The position numbers were made by a program, and so were the translations under genes. Source: Paenibacillus fonticola DSM 21315 (GTDB taxonomy: Bacteria > Bacillota > Bacilli > Paenibacillales > Paenibacillaceae). From it: a stretch of DNA of 64,000 nucleotides. The stretch covers positions 24,638 to 88,637 of the forward strand of contig NZ_KB907255.1 of NCBI RefSeq assembly GCF_000381905.1, in the 5' to 3' direction. Position 1 is the first letter of the stretch. Each line of letters begins with the position of its first letter. The notes beneath the pieces are model-generated. The model was given only the letters and a program-made list of their open reading frames with translations. It was not told the origin of the DNA and searched no databases. Below are positions 53,641-62,332 of this stretch, one piece after another.

Positions 53641-54222
53641 TTAATACAAGCTTGCAACAGGCACGCCGGCCGGCAGCATATAGGGATTCTCTTTATTGAT
53701 ATGGTCATAGAACATAATACCGTTCAAATGATCGATCTCATGCTGCATGACGATCGCGTCAAAGCCTTTAAAGCGCAGCTTCAGCTCATTCCCGTCCCCG
53801 TCGAAGGCCTTGACCTGCACCTTCTCGTAACGGGGAACAAATCCTTGCACGCTGCGGTCGACGGACAGACAGCCCTCGCTTTCCGGCAAATAGATCATCG
53901 CTTCCGAATGGCTAATGATTTTCGGATTAAAGAGGGCATATTCCCGGGATTCACCCTGTTCATCGGTGATATATACCGCAAACATCCGTTTATTCAGGCC
54001 AATCTGGTTGGCCGATAGTCCGACGCCGGCTCGAAGCTTATATTTTTGGGACAGCTCGGGATCTTGACTGTTTTTCAAAAATTGCAGCATCGCTGCCATC
54101 TCATCCTTATCTTCTTCCGTCGGCGGTATACTTACAGGCTCGGTCACCACCCGAAGAATATCATTGCCCTCTCTCACAATATCGTCCATAGTAATCAAAT
54201 AGTCTTTATTGAATTTACTCAT
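53641..54222 (-). CDS. def: peptide deformylase
   Basis: The 193-aa protein has the three deformylase motifs: GVGLSANQIG (66-75), EGCLS (116-120, metal ligand Cys118) and QHEIDH (160-165, two His ligands and catalytic Glu). Spacing fits the longer type-2 form of Gram-positive bacteria. Motif 1 has Ser-Ala-Asn in place of the usual Ala-Ala-Pro. It removes formyl groups from new proteins. It follows the YqkE gene by 49 bases and is probably co-transcribed. Confidence 0.93.
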   Translation of the reverse strand: MSKFNKDYLITMDDIVREGNDILRVVTEPVSIPPTEEDKDEMAAMLQFLKNSQDPELSQKYKLRAGVGLSANQIGLNKRMFAVYITDEQGESREYALFNPKIISHSEAMIYLPESEGCLSVDRSVQGFVPRYEKVQVKAFDGDGNELKLRFKGFDAIVMQHEIDHLNGIMFYDHINKENPYMLPAGVPVASLY

Positions 54223-54271
54223 AAATCAACAACTCATCCACCTTCATTGCCCGATTTGTGCCTATCTGAGC

Positions 54272-54529
54272 TTATTTGTATTTATTCCAATCCATATCGC
54301 TGTTATTCAACAAATACTCGAAATCGTTCTCCAATCGTTTCTTCTCCGCCTTGCGAGCCTCTTCAGCCTGCTTCCTGACTGCAGCCTTACGCTCCTCTTC
54401 TTCCCGCTTTAGGCTCTCTGCCTGTTGTTTCAGCTTGCTGACCGTATCCGCCCCGAGCAGGTCTTTAAGTGTCGCGGGCTTGTCGCTGGCCGAAGCCGCT
54501 GAAGGCTGCGTATTTCTTCTCTTGGCCAT
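54272..54529 (-). CDS. YqkE family protein (DUF3886)
   Basis: The 85-aa protein is highly charged, with LKDLLGADTVSKLKQQAESL then an Arg/Lys/Glu helix (KREEEERKAAVRKQAEEARK) and the end FEYLLNNSDMDWNKYK, which I recognise from YqkE. Its function is unknown. It precedes def in the same direction. Confidence 0.8.
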   Translation of the reverse strand: MAKRRNTQPSAASASDKPATLKDLLGADTVSKLKQQAESLKREEEERKAAVRKQAEEARKAEKKRLENDFEYLLNNSDMDWNKYK

Positions 54530-54786
54530 TCTCGGTTCACCTCAATTTCTGACTTCCTCATAGTACGTGTTTATGCCTGCCTAAAGTATCATACGGTCAA
54601 AATATTTTGTCAACAATCCTAAACTTTAGCCGGGAGTGATCATTTTCCAATTTCGTGAATCGTCTGGCCGAGCCTCGGAATAAAATCGGCTCATCCGCTT
54701 AAATAATTTTACCAAATTTGTTTAAGGTGAGAGTAAACGAGTGTAATTGTACAATATGCCCATTCATAAGCTTGGAGGAGAAAATC

Positions 54787-55356
54787 ATGAGAAATGAACA
54801 GGAAAACAACGACCATCCTAATAATAGAGCCGAAAAACCAGCCAGCCCCCGGATCAAAGCACTGCAGAGATTAAAGGAAGAACAAATCAATATCTGGAAG
54901 CCGCTTAAAATCGAAATGGCGCAATACTGGATCGAGCATGAGAAGGTACAAACGCAGCGGAGAATGACACGGGGAGCTATTCATTTTTGTAATTTCGGGG
55001 AAAATATCGGCTGCGAGCAAAACGAAGAACGGCCTGTCATCGTCGTATCGAACAACACGGTGAACTCCACCTCCGGCAACGTCATCGTCGTCCCATTGAC
55101 CAAAAACCTGAAAACGCGCACCAGCCCGAAAACCGGACAGCCGATTTTGACAAAGGAGGGCAAACCGATTCCGCGGTTCCAAAGCCACTATTTTCTGTTT
55201 AGGAGCAAATACGACTTCCTTGCTTTCGATTCCGCCGCAAAAACGGAAGAAGCTACTTCTGTCAGTAAAATCCGCTTGAAGGAGCACCTTGGAAATTTGG
55301 AAGAAGAAGATATGAACCGCCTGGAAAACAGGCTGAAATGGACGCTGGGATTTTAG
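54787..55356 (+). CDS. PemK/MazF-like protein with N-terminal extension
   Basis: The protein is 189 aa from the ATG at 54787 (GGAGGAGAAA); the longer open frame lacks a site. The MazF-like fold spans about 58-185: GAIHFCNFGENIGCEQNEER, then RPVIVVSNN, VIVVPLTKNLKT and SVSKIRLKEHLGNL. The first 57 residues form an added charged helical domain. No antitoxin gene lies next to it: the upstream neighbour is divergent YqkE and no small ORF overlaps. It may be a solitary endoribonuclease homologue or serve another role. Confidence 0.82.
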   Translation: MRNEQENNDHPNNRAEKPASPRIKALQRLKEEQINIWKPLKIEMAQYWIEHEKVQTQRRMTRGAIHFCNFGENIGCEQNEERPVIVVSNNTVNSTSGNVIVVPLTKNLKTRTSPKTGQPILTKEGKPIPRFQSHYFLFRSKYDFLAFDSAAKTEEATSVSKIRLKEHLGNLEEEDMNRLENRLKWTLGF

Positions 55357-55374
55357 CTGATATTTACTGGGTAA

Positions 55375-55515
55375 CTGGAAGGCAATTACCGGGTACGATT
55401 GCGAGGCAAGATTACCAGGTACGCTGAAAGATTTTGAGCTAAGATTCAAAGGTACGATTGCGAGATACGATTGCGAGGCAAATTGCGGGGCATTACTCCA
55501 CTACGATTACGTGGT
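55375..55515. repeat. Decayed GGTACGATTGCGAG-type repeats
   Basis: GGTACGATTGCGAGGCAA and shortened variants occur five or so times after the MazF-like gene. Non-coding. Confidence 0.65.
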
Positions 55516-55662
55516 ACAATTGCGTGAGTTTTAAATTCCTTATTTATATTCCTTGTATTAAATCCACTTGTATTAAGAAACGTTATAGACCGATATTATA
55601 GAAAAATGCTGTACGAATATAAAACTCTGAACTGATATAGGATGAAAAATTGCAGAGAGGGA

Positions 55663-55691
55663 TTGACATGCGGCAGGGAAAACGATACTAT
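55663..55691 (+). promoter_or_regulatory. Near-consensus sigma-A promoter in an intergenic region
   Basis: TTGACA and TACTAT are exactly 17 bp apart. The first protein gene downstream on this strand is more than 4 kb away. The predicted transcript start is near 55698. Confidence 0.7.
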
Positions 55692-55696
55692 TGAAA

Positions 55697-55802
55697 CAAG
55701 TGATTTGTCCGTTTAGTCTTATTATGTCATCCACCTCGTCGTGGATAATCTCACACGTTCTACGTGTATTGAGTCAGAAGAGGAGCCTCGGCTCCTCTTT
55801 CG
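55697..55802 (+). ncRNA. Candidate small RNA, element A
   Basis: About 105 nt follow the promoter at 55663-55691. Three hairpins are visible: ATCCAC-CTCGTC-GTGGAT (55729-55746), ACACGT-TCT-ACGTGT (55753-55767) and AAGAGGAGCC-TC-GGCTCCTCTT (55778-55799) followed by TCG. The last is a likely terminator with a short T run. No ORF with a ribosome site lies within. The first hairpin has a close relative at 55921-55938 with compensatory changes. Confidence 0.55.
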
Positions 55803-55911
55803 TATTCCTAAGGATTTACTATCAGTTTGTTGTATCATGTGACAAATACAAGTACTGTGAAATATATTGCGTCAGGTTGTGTCATGTTATCCCTGTGATC
55901 TGCACATAATA

Positions 55912-55975
55912 GCATATGTCGCCCACCCGGTCGTGGGCAAATTCACCCCGCACGGAGGCTCCTTGCGGGGTTTAT
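55912..55975 (+). ncRNA. Structured RNA element B, relative of element A
   Basis: ATGTC, then GCCCAC-CCGGTC-GTGGGC (55921-55938), AAATTCAC, then CCCCGCA...TGCGGGG (55946-55970) and TTT. It aligns with 55724-55754 over 31 positions. The differences in the stem are two paired changes (A-T to G-C and T-A to C-G). I found no clear promoter of its own. It may belong to a longer transcript that reads through element A. Confidence 0.45.
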
Positions 55976-56015
55976 CTTGTTCTTATGTGTATTATTTAAC
56001 CAGTTGGGCGGCATT

Positions 56016-56588
56016 TTAACCAAACGATTGCTCCAGGCCGGCCAGAAAGATCCGCAAATTGAAATCCAGGCTTTCCTCTACGGACAGCGGCAGGCCGAAG
56101 CCTCCGAGTTTCTTCAGTGCGGCGAAGCCATGGATTAGGCTCCGCAGCCCGCGAACCGCATGCAGGGCTTCCTGCTGTGGAAGTCCGTAAGGCTTTAGAA
56201 GCTGCAGAACCAGATCGACAACACGTTCCTTAGCCTTTCCAATCTCCTCCCCGCTCATCTCTTGGGGCACAAGCTGGGCGCTCTCATACAGCCCTGGACG
56301 CTCGCGGGCAAAACGGATATAGGCATGTGCAAATTGTTCGATTCCTTCCCTCCCATCGAGCCCTTCCACAGCTTCGCTGATTTTGTTGTAAAGCTGCTCC
56401 AGCGCATACAGGGCTAGCAGCGCTTTTAGCTCCTCCAGCCCGCGGATATGGTTGTACAACGATGGAGAACGCACGCCAAGGGAGGCAGCAACCGAAGCTA
56501 ACGTTACGGCCTGAACTCCCTGCTGGTCGGCGATGTCCACTGCGGCCATCAATACGACATTTGCATCAAGACCTGGCCTTGGGGGCAT
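56016..56588 (-). CDS. TetR/AcrR regulator with WHG-type C-terminus
   Basis: The 190-aa protein has an N-terminal helix-turn-helix (about 20-50: VTLASVAASLGVRSPSLYNHI) and a C-terminal domain with LRSLIHGFAALKKLGGFGLP, as in the TetR_C_33/WHG group. It is the second gene of an operon with an MBL hydrolase. Two 15-bp palindromes in that operon's promoter are its probable operators, giving autoregulation and control of the hydrolase. Confidence 0.88.
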   Translation of the reverse strand: MPPRPGLDANVVLMAAVDIADQQGVQAVTLASVAASLGVRSPSLYNHIRGLEELKALLALYALEQLYNKISEAVEGLDGREGIEQFAHAYIRFARERPGLYESAQLVPQEMSGEEIGKAKERVVDLVLQLLKPYGLPQQEALHAVRGLRSLIHGFAALKKLGGFGLPLSVEESLDFNLRIFLAGLEQSFG

Positions 56589-56612
56589 GGCGATCCCTCC
56601 TCATAAAATATG

Positions 56613-57332
56613 TTATTCACGTTCCAGCCAGCGTCTGGCTGCCGCTATCGCTGCTTGCATCTTCCCAGCTGGATCTTTCAGCATCTCTCCGTGCCCTGCG
56701 GCAAGCAGGGTCGGCCGATGCTCGGCCAGCCTGACCGCGCTTGCGAGCGCCGCCTCTTTATTCCATGTTGCCAGCGCCGGGAAAGGGAAGCGGAGGCGAA
56801 GATGCCCCGTCACGGTAAGCCCCCCGCGCGTATGGAAGGCATCACCGACGAGAAGCGATCCCGTTCGCTTGTCGAGCAGCGAGATAGAGCCCGGCGTGTG
56901 CCCAGGTGCGGCGATGACAAGCAGGGAGCCGATGCTGTCTCCTTCGCGGACGAGATGATCCGCCCGGGACTTGACGGATTTGGGTACCCCGCCACGGATC
57001 GGCATCTGCGGCTCGCCAGGTTGGAGGCTCCGGTCGCCGGCAAGCAGCAGCGCATCACGCTCGGATATATAAACCTCTGCTTCTGGAAAGCTCGCCTTCA
57101 ATTTATCCAAAGCCCCTACATGGTCATCATGGGCATGGGTCAATACGATCCGGGCCAGCGGTTTGCCGCTATCCTTGACCGCCTGCATAATTCCAGCCGC
57201 ACTGTAGGGAAGAGCAGCATCGACTAAAGTGAGGCCCTCCTCCTCCTCCTCGACCAAGTAGCAATTTACCGGAAATAGTCTAGGCATAAACGTCAGTTGC
57301 GACAAATATTCATCGTGCTTTATGATTCTCAT
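56613..57332 (-). CDS. MBL-fold metallo-hydrolase (glyoxalase II-like group)
   Basis: The protein is about 239 aa from the ATG at 57332 (GAAGAGGAG upstream). It has NCYLVEEEEEGLTLVDAALP, the metal motif THAHDDHVGALD, a GHTPGSISLLD His and the DAFHTRGG Asp. It is cytoplasmic. It ends 24 bases before the TetR gene. The substrate is unknown; some relatives detoxify thioesters or lactones. Confidence 0.85.
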   Translation of the reverse strand: MRIIKHDEYLSQLTFMPRLFPVNCYLVEEEEEGLTLVDAALPYSAAGIMQAVKDSGKPLARIVLTHAHDDHVGALDKLKASFPEAEVYISERDALLLAGDRSLQPGEPQMPIRGGVPKSVKSRADHLVREGDSIGSLLVIAAPGHTPGSISLLDKRTGSLLVGDAFHTRGGLTVTGHLRLRFPFPALATWNKEAALASAVRLAEHRPTLLAAGHGEMLKDPAGKMQAAIAAARRWLERE

Positions 57333-57354
57333 CTGCGCACGCTCCTCTTCATAA

Positions 57355-57369
57355 ACTAATGTCATTAGT
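57355..57369. promoter_or_regulatory. TetR operator O1
   Basis: ACTAATGTCATTAGT is a perfect palindrome around a central base. It lies over the predicted transcript start of the MBL-TetR operon. Confidence 0.75.
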
Positions 57370-57372
57370 TTT

Positions 57373-57400
57373 ATTTTAACTAATGCCATTAGTTTTGCAA
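57373..57400 (-). promoter_or_regulatory. Promoter of the MBL-TetR operon
   Basis: On the minus strand TTGCAA and TAAAAT are 16 bp apart, with O2 between them and O1 just downstream. Confidence 0.65.
57379..57393. promoter_or_regulatory. TetR operator O2
   Basis: ACTAATGCCATTAGT has the same arms as O1 and lies 24 bp from it, centre to centre. It fills the spacer between the -35 and -10. Confidence 0.75.
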
Positions 57401-57403
57401 GAG

Positions 57404-59659
57404 TTATTTTTTATAGTTAGCGGAAACTGGGTTTTCCTGCCTGGTCTCCGCTTGAGTTAATCCCCTGCCCGGCCAGAAAGAAATGCGGCCCAACACCATC
57501 GTGATGGACGGTACGAGGAAAGGCCGGACGATGAACGTATCGAGCAGGATGCCGATCGCCGAAATGATGCCGAATTGAACGAGCGCCTGAATCGGCAGCG
57601 TGGCCAGCACGGCAAACGTTCCGGCCAAAATTAGCCCGGCAGAGGTGATGACGCCGCCCGTTTCGGTAACTCCGTCGCGAATCGCCAGCCTCAGGGGCAT
57701 CGTTCTACTCTTCCTCCAGATGCTGGAGATCAGGAATATGTTGTAATCCTCGCCCAGCGCAACGAGAAATGCGAACGCATAGAGCGGAATAAGCCCTTGA
57801 ATCGCCACGGTGCCCATCAGATTATGAATTACGAGCCAGCCGAGGCCCAGCGCCGAGAAATAAGACAGCACGACAGTCAGAACGAGATACAGCATCGCTA
57901 CTACGGATCGCAAATAGAGCAGCAGCAGCAAGGCAATGAGTCCGATAACGATCGGGATAATGACGGCCGTATCCCGCTCGTTCGTCAGCTCCGTGTCGTA
58001 CTGGGTCGCCGTCTGCCCCGAGATCCACACATGCTCGCCGGGCGCCGGAATGCCGACTGTCTTAAGCATCAGTTCCGCCGTCTCCCGCAACTCCGGAAGG
58101 AGCGCCATCGCTTCGTTCGAATACGGGTTGAGATTCAGCTCGATATCTACCGCCCGAATAGCTGGATTGCCGCTCCCCTGCACCATATCAGACACCTTGC
58201 TCACATAAGAAAGAGCGGAGAAGGTCTCCTTGAGAGGCACCTCCTTCCCTTCCGTATCAACCATAAGCTTAATCGGGGCCAGTTCGCCTGGGGTAAACTT
58301 GTCGCCAATAACGGCAAAGCCTTCCCGTGAAGGGCTGCTCTCGGGAAACGTCGACAATAAGTCCACGGTATATTCGATCCGGGTGGAATTCAGTGCGCAT
58401 GCTCCCAGAAAAATGACCGTAATCGCTATGATCAGCCATGGACGCCGCGTTACGGCCCGGCCGATCCAGCCTCCCTGCGGCTTGGCTCCTCCCGAAACAG
58501 AGTCCGGAACAGGTTTGCCCTTCTTCCGCGCTCTTTCGGCAATCATTTCCGGCGTGCGCGGCACGAACGGATAGAAAGAGCCGCGTCCGAGAATGGCCAG
58601 CAGCGCAGGAACGAGCGTCAGACTGGCCGCGCCCATAATCAGGATCGATAAGCTAAACGGCACTGCAAACCGGTGAACCGCGCCGTATTGGGCAAACAAA
58701 AGCACGAGCAAGGCAATGACAACGGTGAAGCCGCTCATCGCGACCGCTCCGGCGGAGTCCTTGAATGCACGGACAAGCGCCTTTGTCTTATTGCTTTCTT
58801 CCCCGAGAATTTGCCGGAATCGCGAAATGAGGAACAAGCAATAATCCGTTCCGGCGCCGAACAACAGCACGGTCATGATGGAAATGCCCTGCGAATCGAC
58901 GGTGATCCAGCCCATGTCGGCCATTTTGCCGAGAATTGGACTGGCCGCACCATAGGCAAAGCCTACCCCGATCAAAGGGATCATCGCCAGGATCGGCGAT
59001 CTGTAAATGAGCAGCAGCAGCACGAGGACAAGCAGCACCGTGGCAATAAGCAGCGATACGTCCGCGCTGGAGAACAGTCCGACCGCATCAATGGAAATGC
59101 CCGCCGGACCGGACACCCGCGCAGCTAGACCTTCTCCATCGCCAATGCTTACCGCGAACGGATCGGCGCCAAATATCTCCTTCGACCGCTCCCGGATTTT
59201 CTCCATGCCTGCTTCAAGAATGCCCGCATCCGTTTCTTTACTGAAGAACAGCGGCAGCACGAATGCCGTTCCATCCTCGGAGGCCAGCTTCTGCAGCACG
59301 GGCGGCGGCATTTGGTGGAAAGGCGGCACCGCCTCCTGCCCTGCAAGCGGATTGTCCGACAGCCAAGCCGCAAGCTGCTGCAAGCTGCCGAAATCCTGCT
59401 CGGTCAACCCGCTGTTCCTCTGCCAAACGAGCAATGCCGGTATCCCGGAATCGCTCGGGAATTCCTGCTCGGCCAGCTGCTGCGCTTGGACCGAGGGCAT
59501 CGACGCCCCCAGATTAGCCGCAGTATTGTCTACCTTCTCGTTAACGCCCGGCCAAATCACATTCAAGGCCCCTACGAGGACGATCCAGGCCACCAAAGTA
59601 AACCATTTCGTTTTGCTTCCCGCAAACCAGCGGCCAAGCTGCTCCAGTAAATGTTCCAT
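57404..59659 (-). CDS. MMPL/RND family transporter
   Basis: The protein is 751 aa from the ATG at 59659 (GAGGAGAG upstream). It has the RND repeat: two large outer loops and twelve predicted membrane segments. FGAGTDYCLFLISRFRQ and ALGEDYNIFLISSIW carry the paired acidic residues of proton-driven MMPL pumps. It would export lipids or drugs. It stops 11 bases before the MBL-TetR promoter and is divergent from a second TetR gene. Confidence 0.9.
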   Translation of the reverse strand: MEHLLEQLGRWFAGSKTKWFTLVAWIVLVGALNVIWPGVNEKVDNTAANLGASMPSVQAQQLAEQEFPSDSGIPALLVWQRNSGLTEQDFGSLQQLAAWLSDNPLAGQEAVPPFHQMPPPVLQKLASEDGTAFVLPLFFSKETDAGILEAGMEKIRERSKEIFGADPFAVSIGDGEGLAARVSGPAGISIDAVGLFSSADVSLLIATVLLVLVLLLLIYRSPILAMIPLIGVGFAYGAASPILGKMADMGWITVDSQGISIMTVLLFGAGTDYCLFLISRFRQILGEESNKTKALVRAFKDSAGAVAMSGFTVVIALLVLLFAQYGAVHRFAVPFSLSILIMGAASLTLVPALLAILGRGSFYPFVPRTPEMIAERARKKGKPVPDSVSGGAKPQGGWIGRAVTRRPWLIIAITVIFLGACALNSTRIEYTVDLLSTFPESSPSREGFAVIGDKFTPGELAPIKLMVDTEGKEVPLKETFSALSYVSKVSDMVQGSGNPAIRAVDIELNLNPYSNEAMALLPELRETAELMLKTVGIPAPGEHVWISGQTATQYDTELTNERDTAVIIPIVIGLIALLLLLYLRSVVAMLYLVLTVVLSYFSALGLGWLVIHNLMGTVAIQGLIPLYAFAFLVALGEDYNIFLISSIWRKSRTMPLRLAIRDGVTETGGVITSAGLILAGTFAVLATLPIQALVQFGIISAIGILLDTFIVRPFLVPSITMVLGRISFWPGRGLTQAETRQENPVSANYKK

Positions 59660-59804
59660 CGCTTCTCTCCTCTTCATATTCTCAAATTTGAGTCTGCGTG
59701 ATACAAATCATATGAGTAATTATATATACCGGATGGTTAATTATCAATCGCCTATTTATGTTTGCTGTACGCCGAGGCAAAGATGATTATTGGAGTGGTC
59801 TTTT

Positions 59805-59851
59805 ATGATATAATGATTCGTCAGTCTGTTATGGTATAATATTTCGTCAGT
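59805..59851 (+). promoter_or_regulatory. 21-bp direct repeat with TATAAT in the MMPL/TetR divergent region
   Basis: The units at 59805-59825 and 59831-59851 are 18 of 21 identical, and each contains ATATAAT or GTATAAT and TTCGTCAGT. The period is 26 bp. It ends 22 bases before the TetR start. It is likely a promoter and operator region. Confidence 0.5.
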
Positions 59852-59873
59852 AAAGTAATTTGAGGTGACCTTG

Positions 59874-60491
59874 ATGAAAGCTCCGAACAAGAAGCCCTTG
59901 GGGAGGCCTCCCGGTCAACAGGATGGACCGCCCACTTCCCAGCACATACTCACGACTGCCTCCAGGCTATTTATGGAAAATGGCTTCGAATCTGTCTCCA
60001 TGAATATGGTAGCGCAGCATTCAGGCGTAACGAAAGCTTCTGTTTATTATTACTTTCCGACCAAGAACGAACTGTTCGTCGCCTGTATGGCCGCCGTCCT
60101 CGACAATGTAAAACAGCGCATCGAAACTGCGCTGGCCCAGCCAGGCTCTTTTCAAGAGCGGCTAGTGCTCATTGCCCAAAATTATTTGCAGGTACCTCAG
60201 GTTCACATGGACGGCATGGTGGAGAAGGTAAAGCAGCATTTAAGCGAGGAGCAGCATGAGCAGTTGAATCAGCACGAGAACGCGTTATACGAGACGCTGG
60301 AAAAAGGCTTCGCCGCTGCCGCCAGCCGGGGCGAGATTCATTGCGAGGAGCCTTTTCTAACGGCGCACCTGTACGTATCGATGCTAAGGGTCGGCGAGCG
60401 GCGGTATTCAAATAATGAGACGTTATTCGAATCGAATGAACAAGCTGCAGCTAAAATCGTAGCCTTTCTATGGAGAGGCATTCATAAATAA
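59874..60491 (+). CDS. TetR/AcrR regulator
   Basis: The protein is 205 aa from the ATG at 59874 (GAGGTG upstream); a GTG at 59865 is inside the site. The N-terminus is basic (KKPLGRPPGQQ) and is followed by the helix-turn-helix SMNMVAQHSGVTKASVYYYF (about 40-60) and a helical ligand domain with Gln/His-rich segments. It is divergent from the MMPL gene and probably regulates it. The YneQ-like gene follows by 23 bases. Confidence 0.88.
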   Translation: MKAPNKKPLGRPPGQQDGPPTSQHILTTASRLFMENGFESVSMNMVAQHSGVTKASVYYYFPTKNELFVACMAAVLDNVKQRIETALAQPGSFQERLVLIAQNYLQVPQVHMDGMVEKVKQHLSEEQHEQLNQHENALYETLEKGFAAAASRGEIHCEEPFLTAHLYVSMLRVGERRYSNNETLFESNEQAAAKIVAFLWRGIHK

Positions 60492-60514
60492 TTACATGCA
60501 AAGGAATGAAAGTC

Positions 60515-60817
60515 ATGGCCTTCGGGATTAACCGGGAGGAGCTGAACGTCTGGAAGCAGCGAGCCTCGCAAGGAGAAATTGCATACTTGACGCATTACTG
60601 GCTGGATCCGCGCTTTCCGGGCATCACGACCGTCACCAAAGTCGGATGCAATGATTTGGAGCGATTGGCGGCATGGTGCGAGGATAACGGGCTGAACCCG
60701 AAATATATTCATCGCCGGGACGCTTATCCCCATTTCGATCTGATCGGGCCGAAGCAGGTGGAAATTCTGACCAGGGAAGGGCTGTATGATCAGCTTGAAA
60801 GATTCCGTCTCCTATAA
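60515..60817 (+). CDS. YneQ-like protein
   Basis: The 100-aa soluble protein has INREELNVWKQRASQGEIAY, LTHYWLDPRFPG, TVTKVGCNDLERLAAW and YPHFDLIGPKQ, which I recognise from the YneQ family of unknown function. AAAGGA fixes the ATG at 60515; an earlier in-frame ATG is too close. It is probably co-transcribed with the TetR gene. Confidence 0.75.
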   Translation: MAFGINREELNVWKQRASQGEIAYLTHYWLDPRFPGITTVTKVGCNDLERLAAWCEDNGLNPKYIHRRDAYPHFDLIGPKQVEILTREGLYDQLERFRLL

Positions 60818-60824
60818 AAATACT

Positions 60825-60864
60825 AAAGGCAGGCCGCATTCATGTTATGCAGACTGCCTTTTTT
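60825..60864. terminator. Terminator between the YneQ-like gene and the SulP gene
   Basis: AAAGGCAG and CTGCCTTT pair around an inner GCAT/ATGC, followed by TTT on the plus strand. Confidence 0.85.
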
Positions 60865-60871
60865 CTGAACA

Positions 60872-62332
60872 TTAGCCTTGTTCTCCGGGTACGAATAATC
60901 CAACCCGGTCAACGAGCTCCGAACTTTCCCTGTTTAATCCCACAAGCTGTACTTTCTTACCTTGCTCGTTGTATTTCGCAATGACTTTGGAAATGGCCTG
61001 AACGGCTGAATGATCCCACACGTGAGATCCCGTGAAATCAATAACGATTTGCTTCGGATCATCCGATACGACAAATTCATTCAGGAAGCCTGATACCGTA
61101 CCGAAGAACATTTGGCCTTTTACCGTATATTGCTTGTAATCAGCCTGCTCTTCCGAAGTAATCCGAATCTTGGCCATCCTCCAGGCAAACATAAGTGCAC
61201 TGAGCAAAACGCCGATGCCGACGCCAATGGAAAGATTGTTCGTAGCTACGACGGCCGCGACGGTAACCACCATCACGAAGCCTTCCGAGTATGGGATTTT
61301 CCGACGCATTGACCTTAAATAACCCCAATCGAACGTGCCTAAGCACACCATGAACATTACGCCGACCAGGGCCGCCATAGGGATCGCTTTGACGACATCG
61401 CCAAGCACGATGATGAGGAACAACAGGCCAACACCCGACACCAGTGTAGACAAACGGGTTCGTCCGCCGGATTTAACGTTGATCATCGACTGGCCAATCA
61501 TAGCACAGCCTGCCATCCCGCCGAAAAAGCCCGTAACGATGTTGGCCAGTCCCTGCCCTTTCATCTCGCGGTTTTTATCGCTTGGTGTATCGGTGATCTC
61601 ATCGATTAAAGTCGCCGTCATCAGTGACTCGAGCAGCCCAACTATGGCCAACGATAAAGATACCGGAAATATAACCTTAAACATGTCCCACGACAAGCCT
61701 ACCTCTGGAAGATGGAATACCGGCAAAGCGCTCGTGATCGTGCCCATGTCTCCCACCGTCTTAACGTTCAGGCCGAGAAGCATAGTAATGATGGATACGA
61801 TAATAATAGCTGCCAAGGCCGAAGGAAACGCCTTTGTCATCCTGGGAAAGACGTAAATAATTACTAAAGTCAGTACAACCAGGGCATACATCACCCAGCC
61901 TTCACCCGCAAAATAATGAAGCTGGGCCATGAAGATCAGGATCGCCAGCGCATTTACGAATCCTACCATGACGGAATGCGGCAAAAAGGTAATTAATTTC
62001 CCGAGCCGCAGCACGCCGAGAATCATTTGAATGACGCCAGCGAGAATCGTCGCTGCAAAGAGATATTCGATGCCATAGTCGCGGACGAGGCCACCCATCA
62101 GCAGCGCCATTGCCCCCGTAGCTGCCGAGATCATTCCCGGCCTTCCTCCCGTAAAAGCGATCACTACAGCGATGAAAAAAGAAGCATAAAGCCCCACCAT
62201 CGGGCTCACCCCAGCCAATAACGAGAAGGCGATTGCCTCAGGTATTAAGGCAAAAGCAACCGTCAGGCCGGACAGCAGGTCAGCACGTATGTTCGAGAAC
62301 CAAGCCGCACGAATATTTGATGTTTTAAACAA
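60872..62332 (-). CDS. SulP family anion transporter with STAS domain
   Basis: The protein is about 486 aa from a TTG at 62332, which has AGGAGG nine bases upstream; the frame is open to an ATG at 62410 with a weaker site. Ten or more membrane segments start with LLSGLTVAFALIPEAIAFSL and include VGLYASFF and MIGQSMINVKSGGRTRLSTL. A C-terminal STAS domain (about 385-480) carries VIDFTGSHVWDHSAVQAI. It probably carries sulfate or bicarbonate; no carbonic anhydrase is nearby. Confidence 0.88.
   Translation of the reverse strand: MFKTSNIRAAWFSNIRADLLSGLTVAFALIPEAIAFSLLAGVSPMVGLYASFFIAVVIAFTGGRPGMISAATGAMALLMGGLVRDYGIEYLFAATILAGVIQMILGVLRLGKLITFLPHSVMVGFVNALAILIFMAQLHYFAGEGWVMYALVVLTLVIIYVFPRMTKAFPSALAAIIIVSIITMLLGLNVKTVGDMGTITSALPVFHLPEVGLSWDMFKVIFPVSLSLAIVGLLESLMTATLIDEITDTPSDKNREMKGQGLANIVTGFFGGMAGCAMIGQSMINVKSGGRTRLSTLVSGVGLLFLIIVLGDVVKAIPMAALVGVMFMVCLGTFDWGYLRSMRRKIPYSEGFVMVVTVAAVVATNNLSIGVGIGVLLSALMFAWRMAKIRITSEEQADYKQYTVKGQMFFGTVSGFLNEFVVSDDPKQIVIDFTGSHVWDHSAVQAISKVIAKYNEQGKKVQLVGLNRESSELVDRVGLFVPGEQG

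Noticed and set aside
55691..55909. 72-codon plus-strand frame across the RNA elements
   Set aside because: TTG start without a ribosome site, no recognisable product, and it crosses predicted hairpins.
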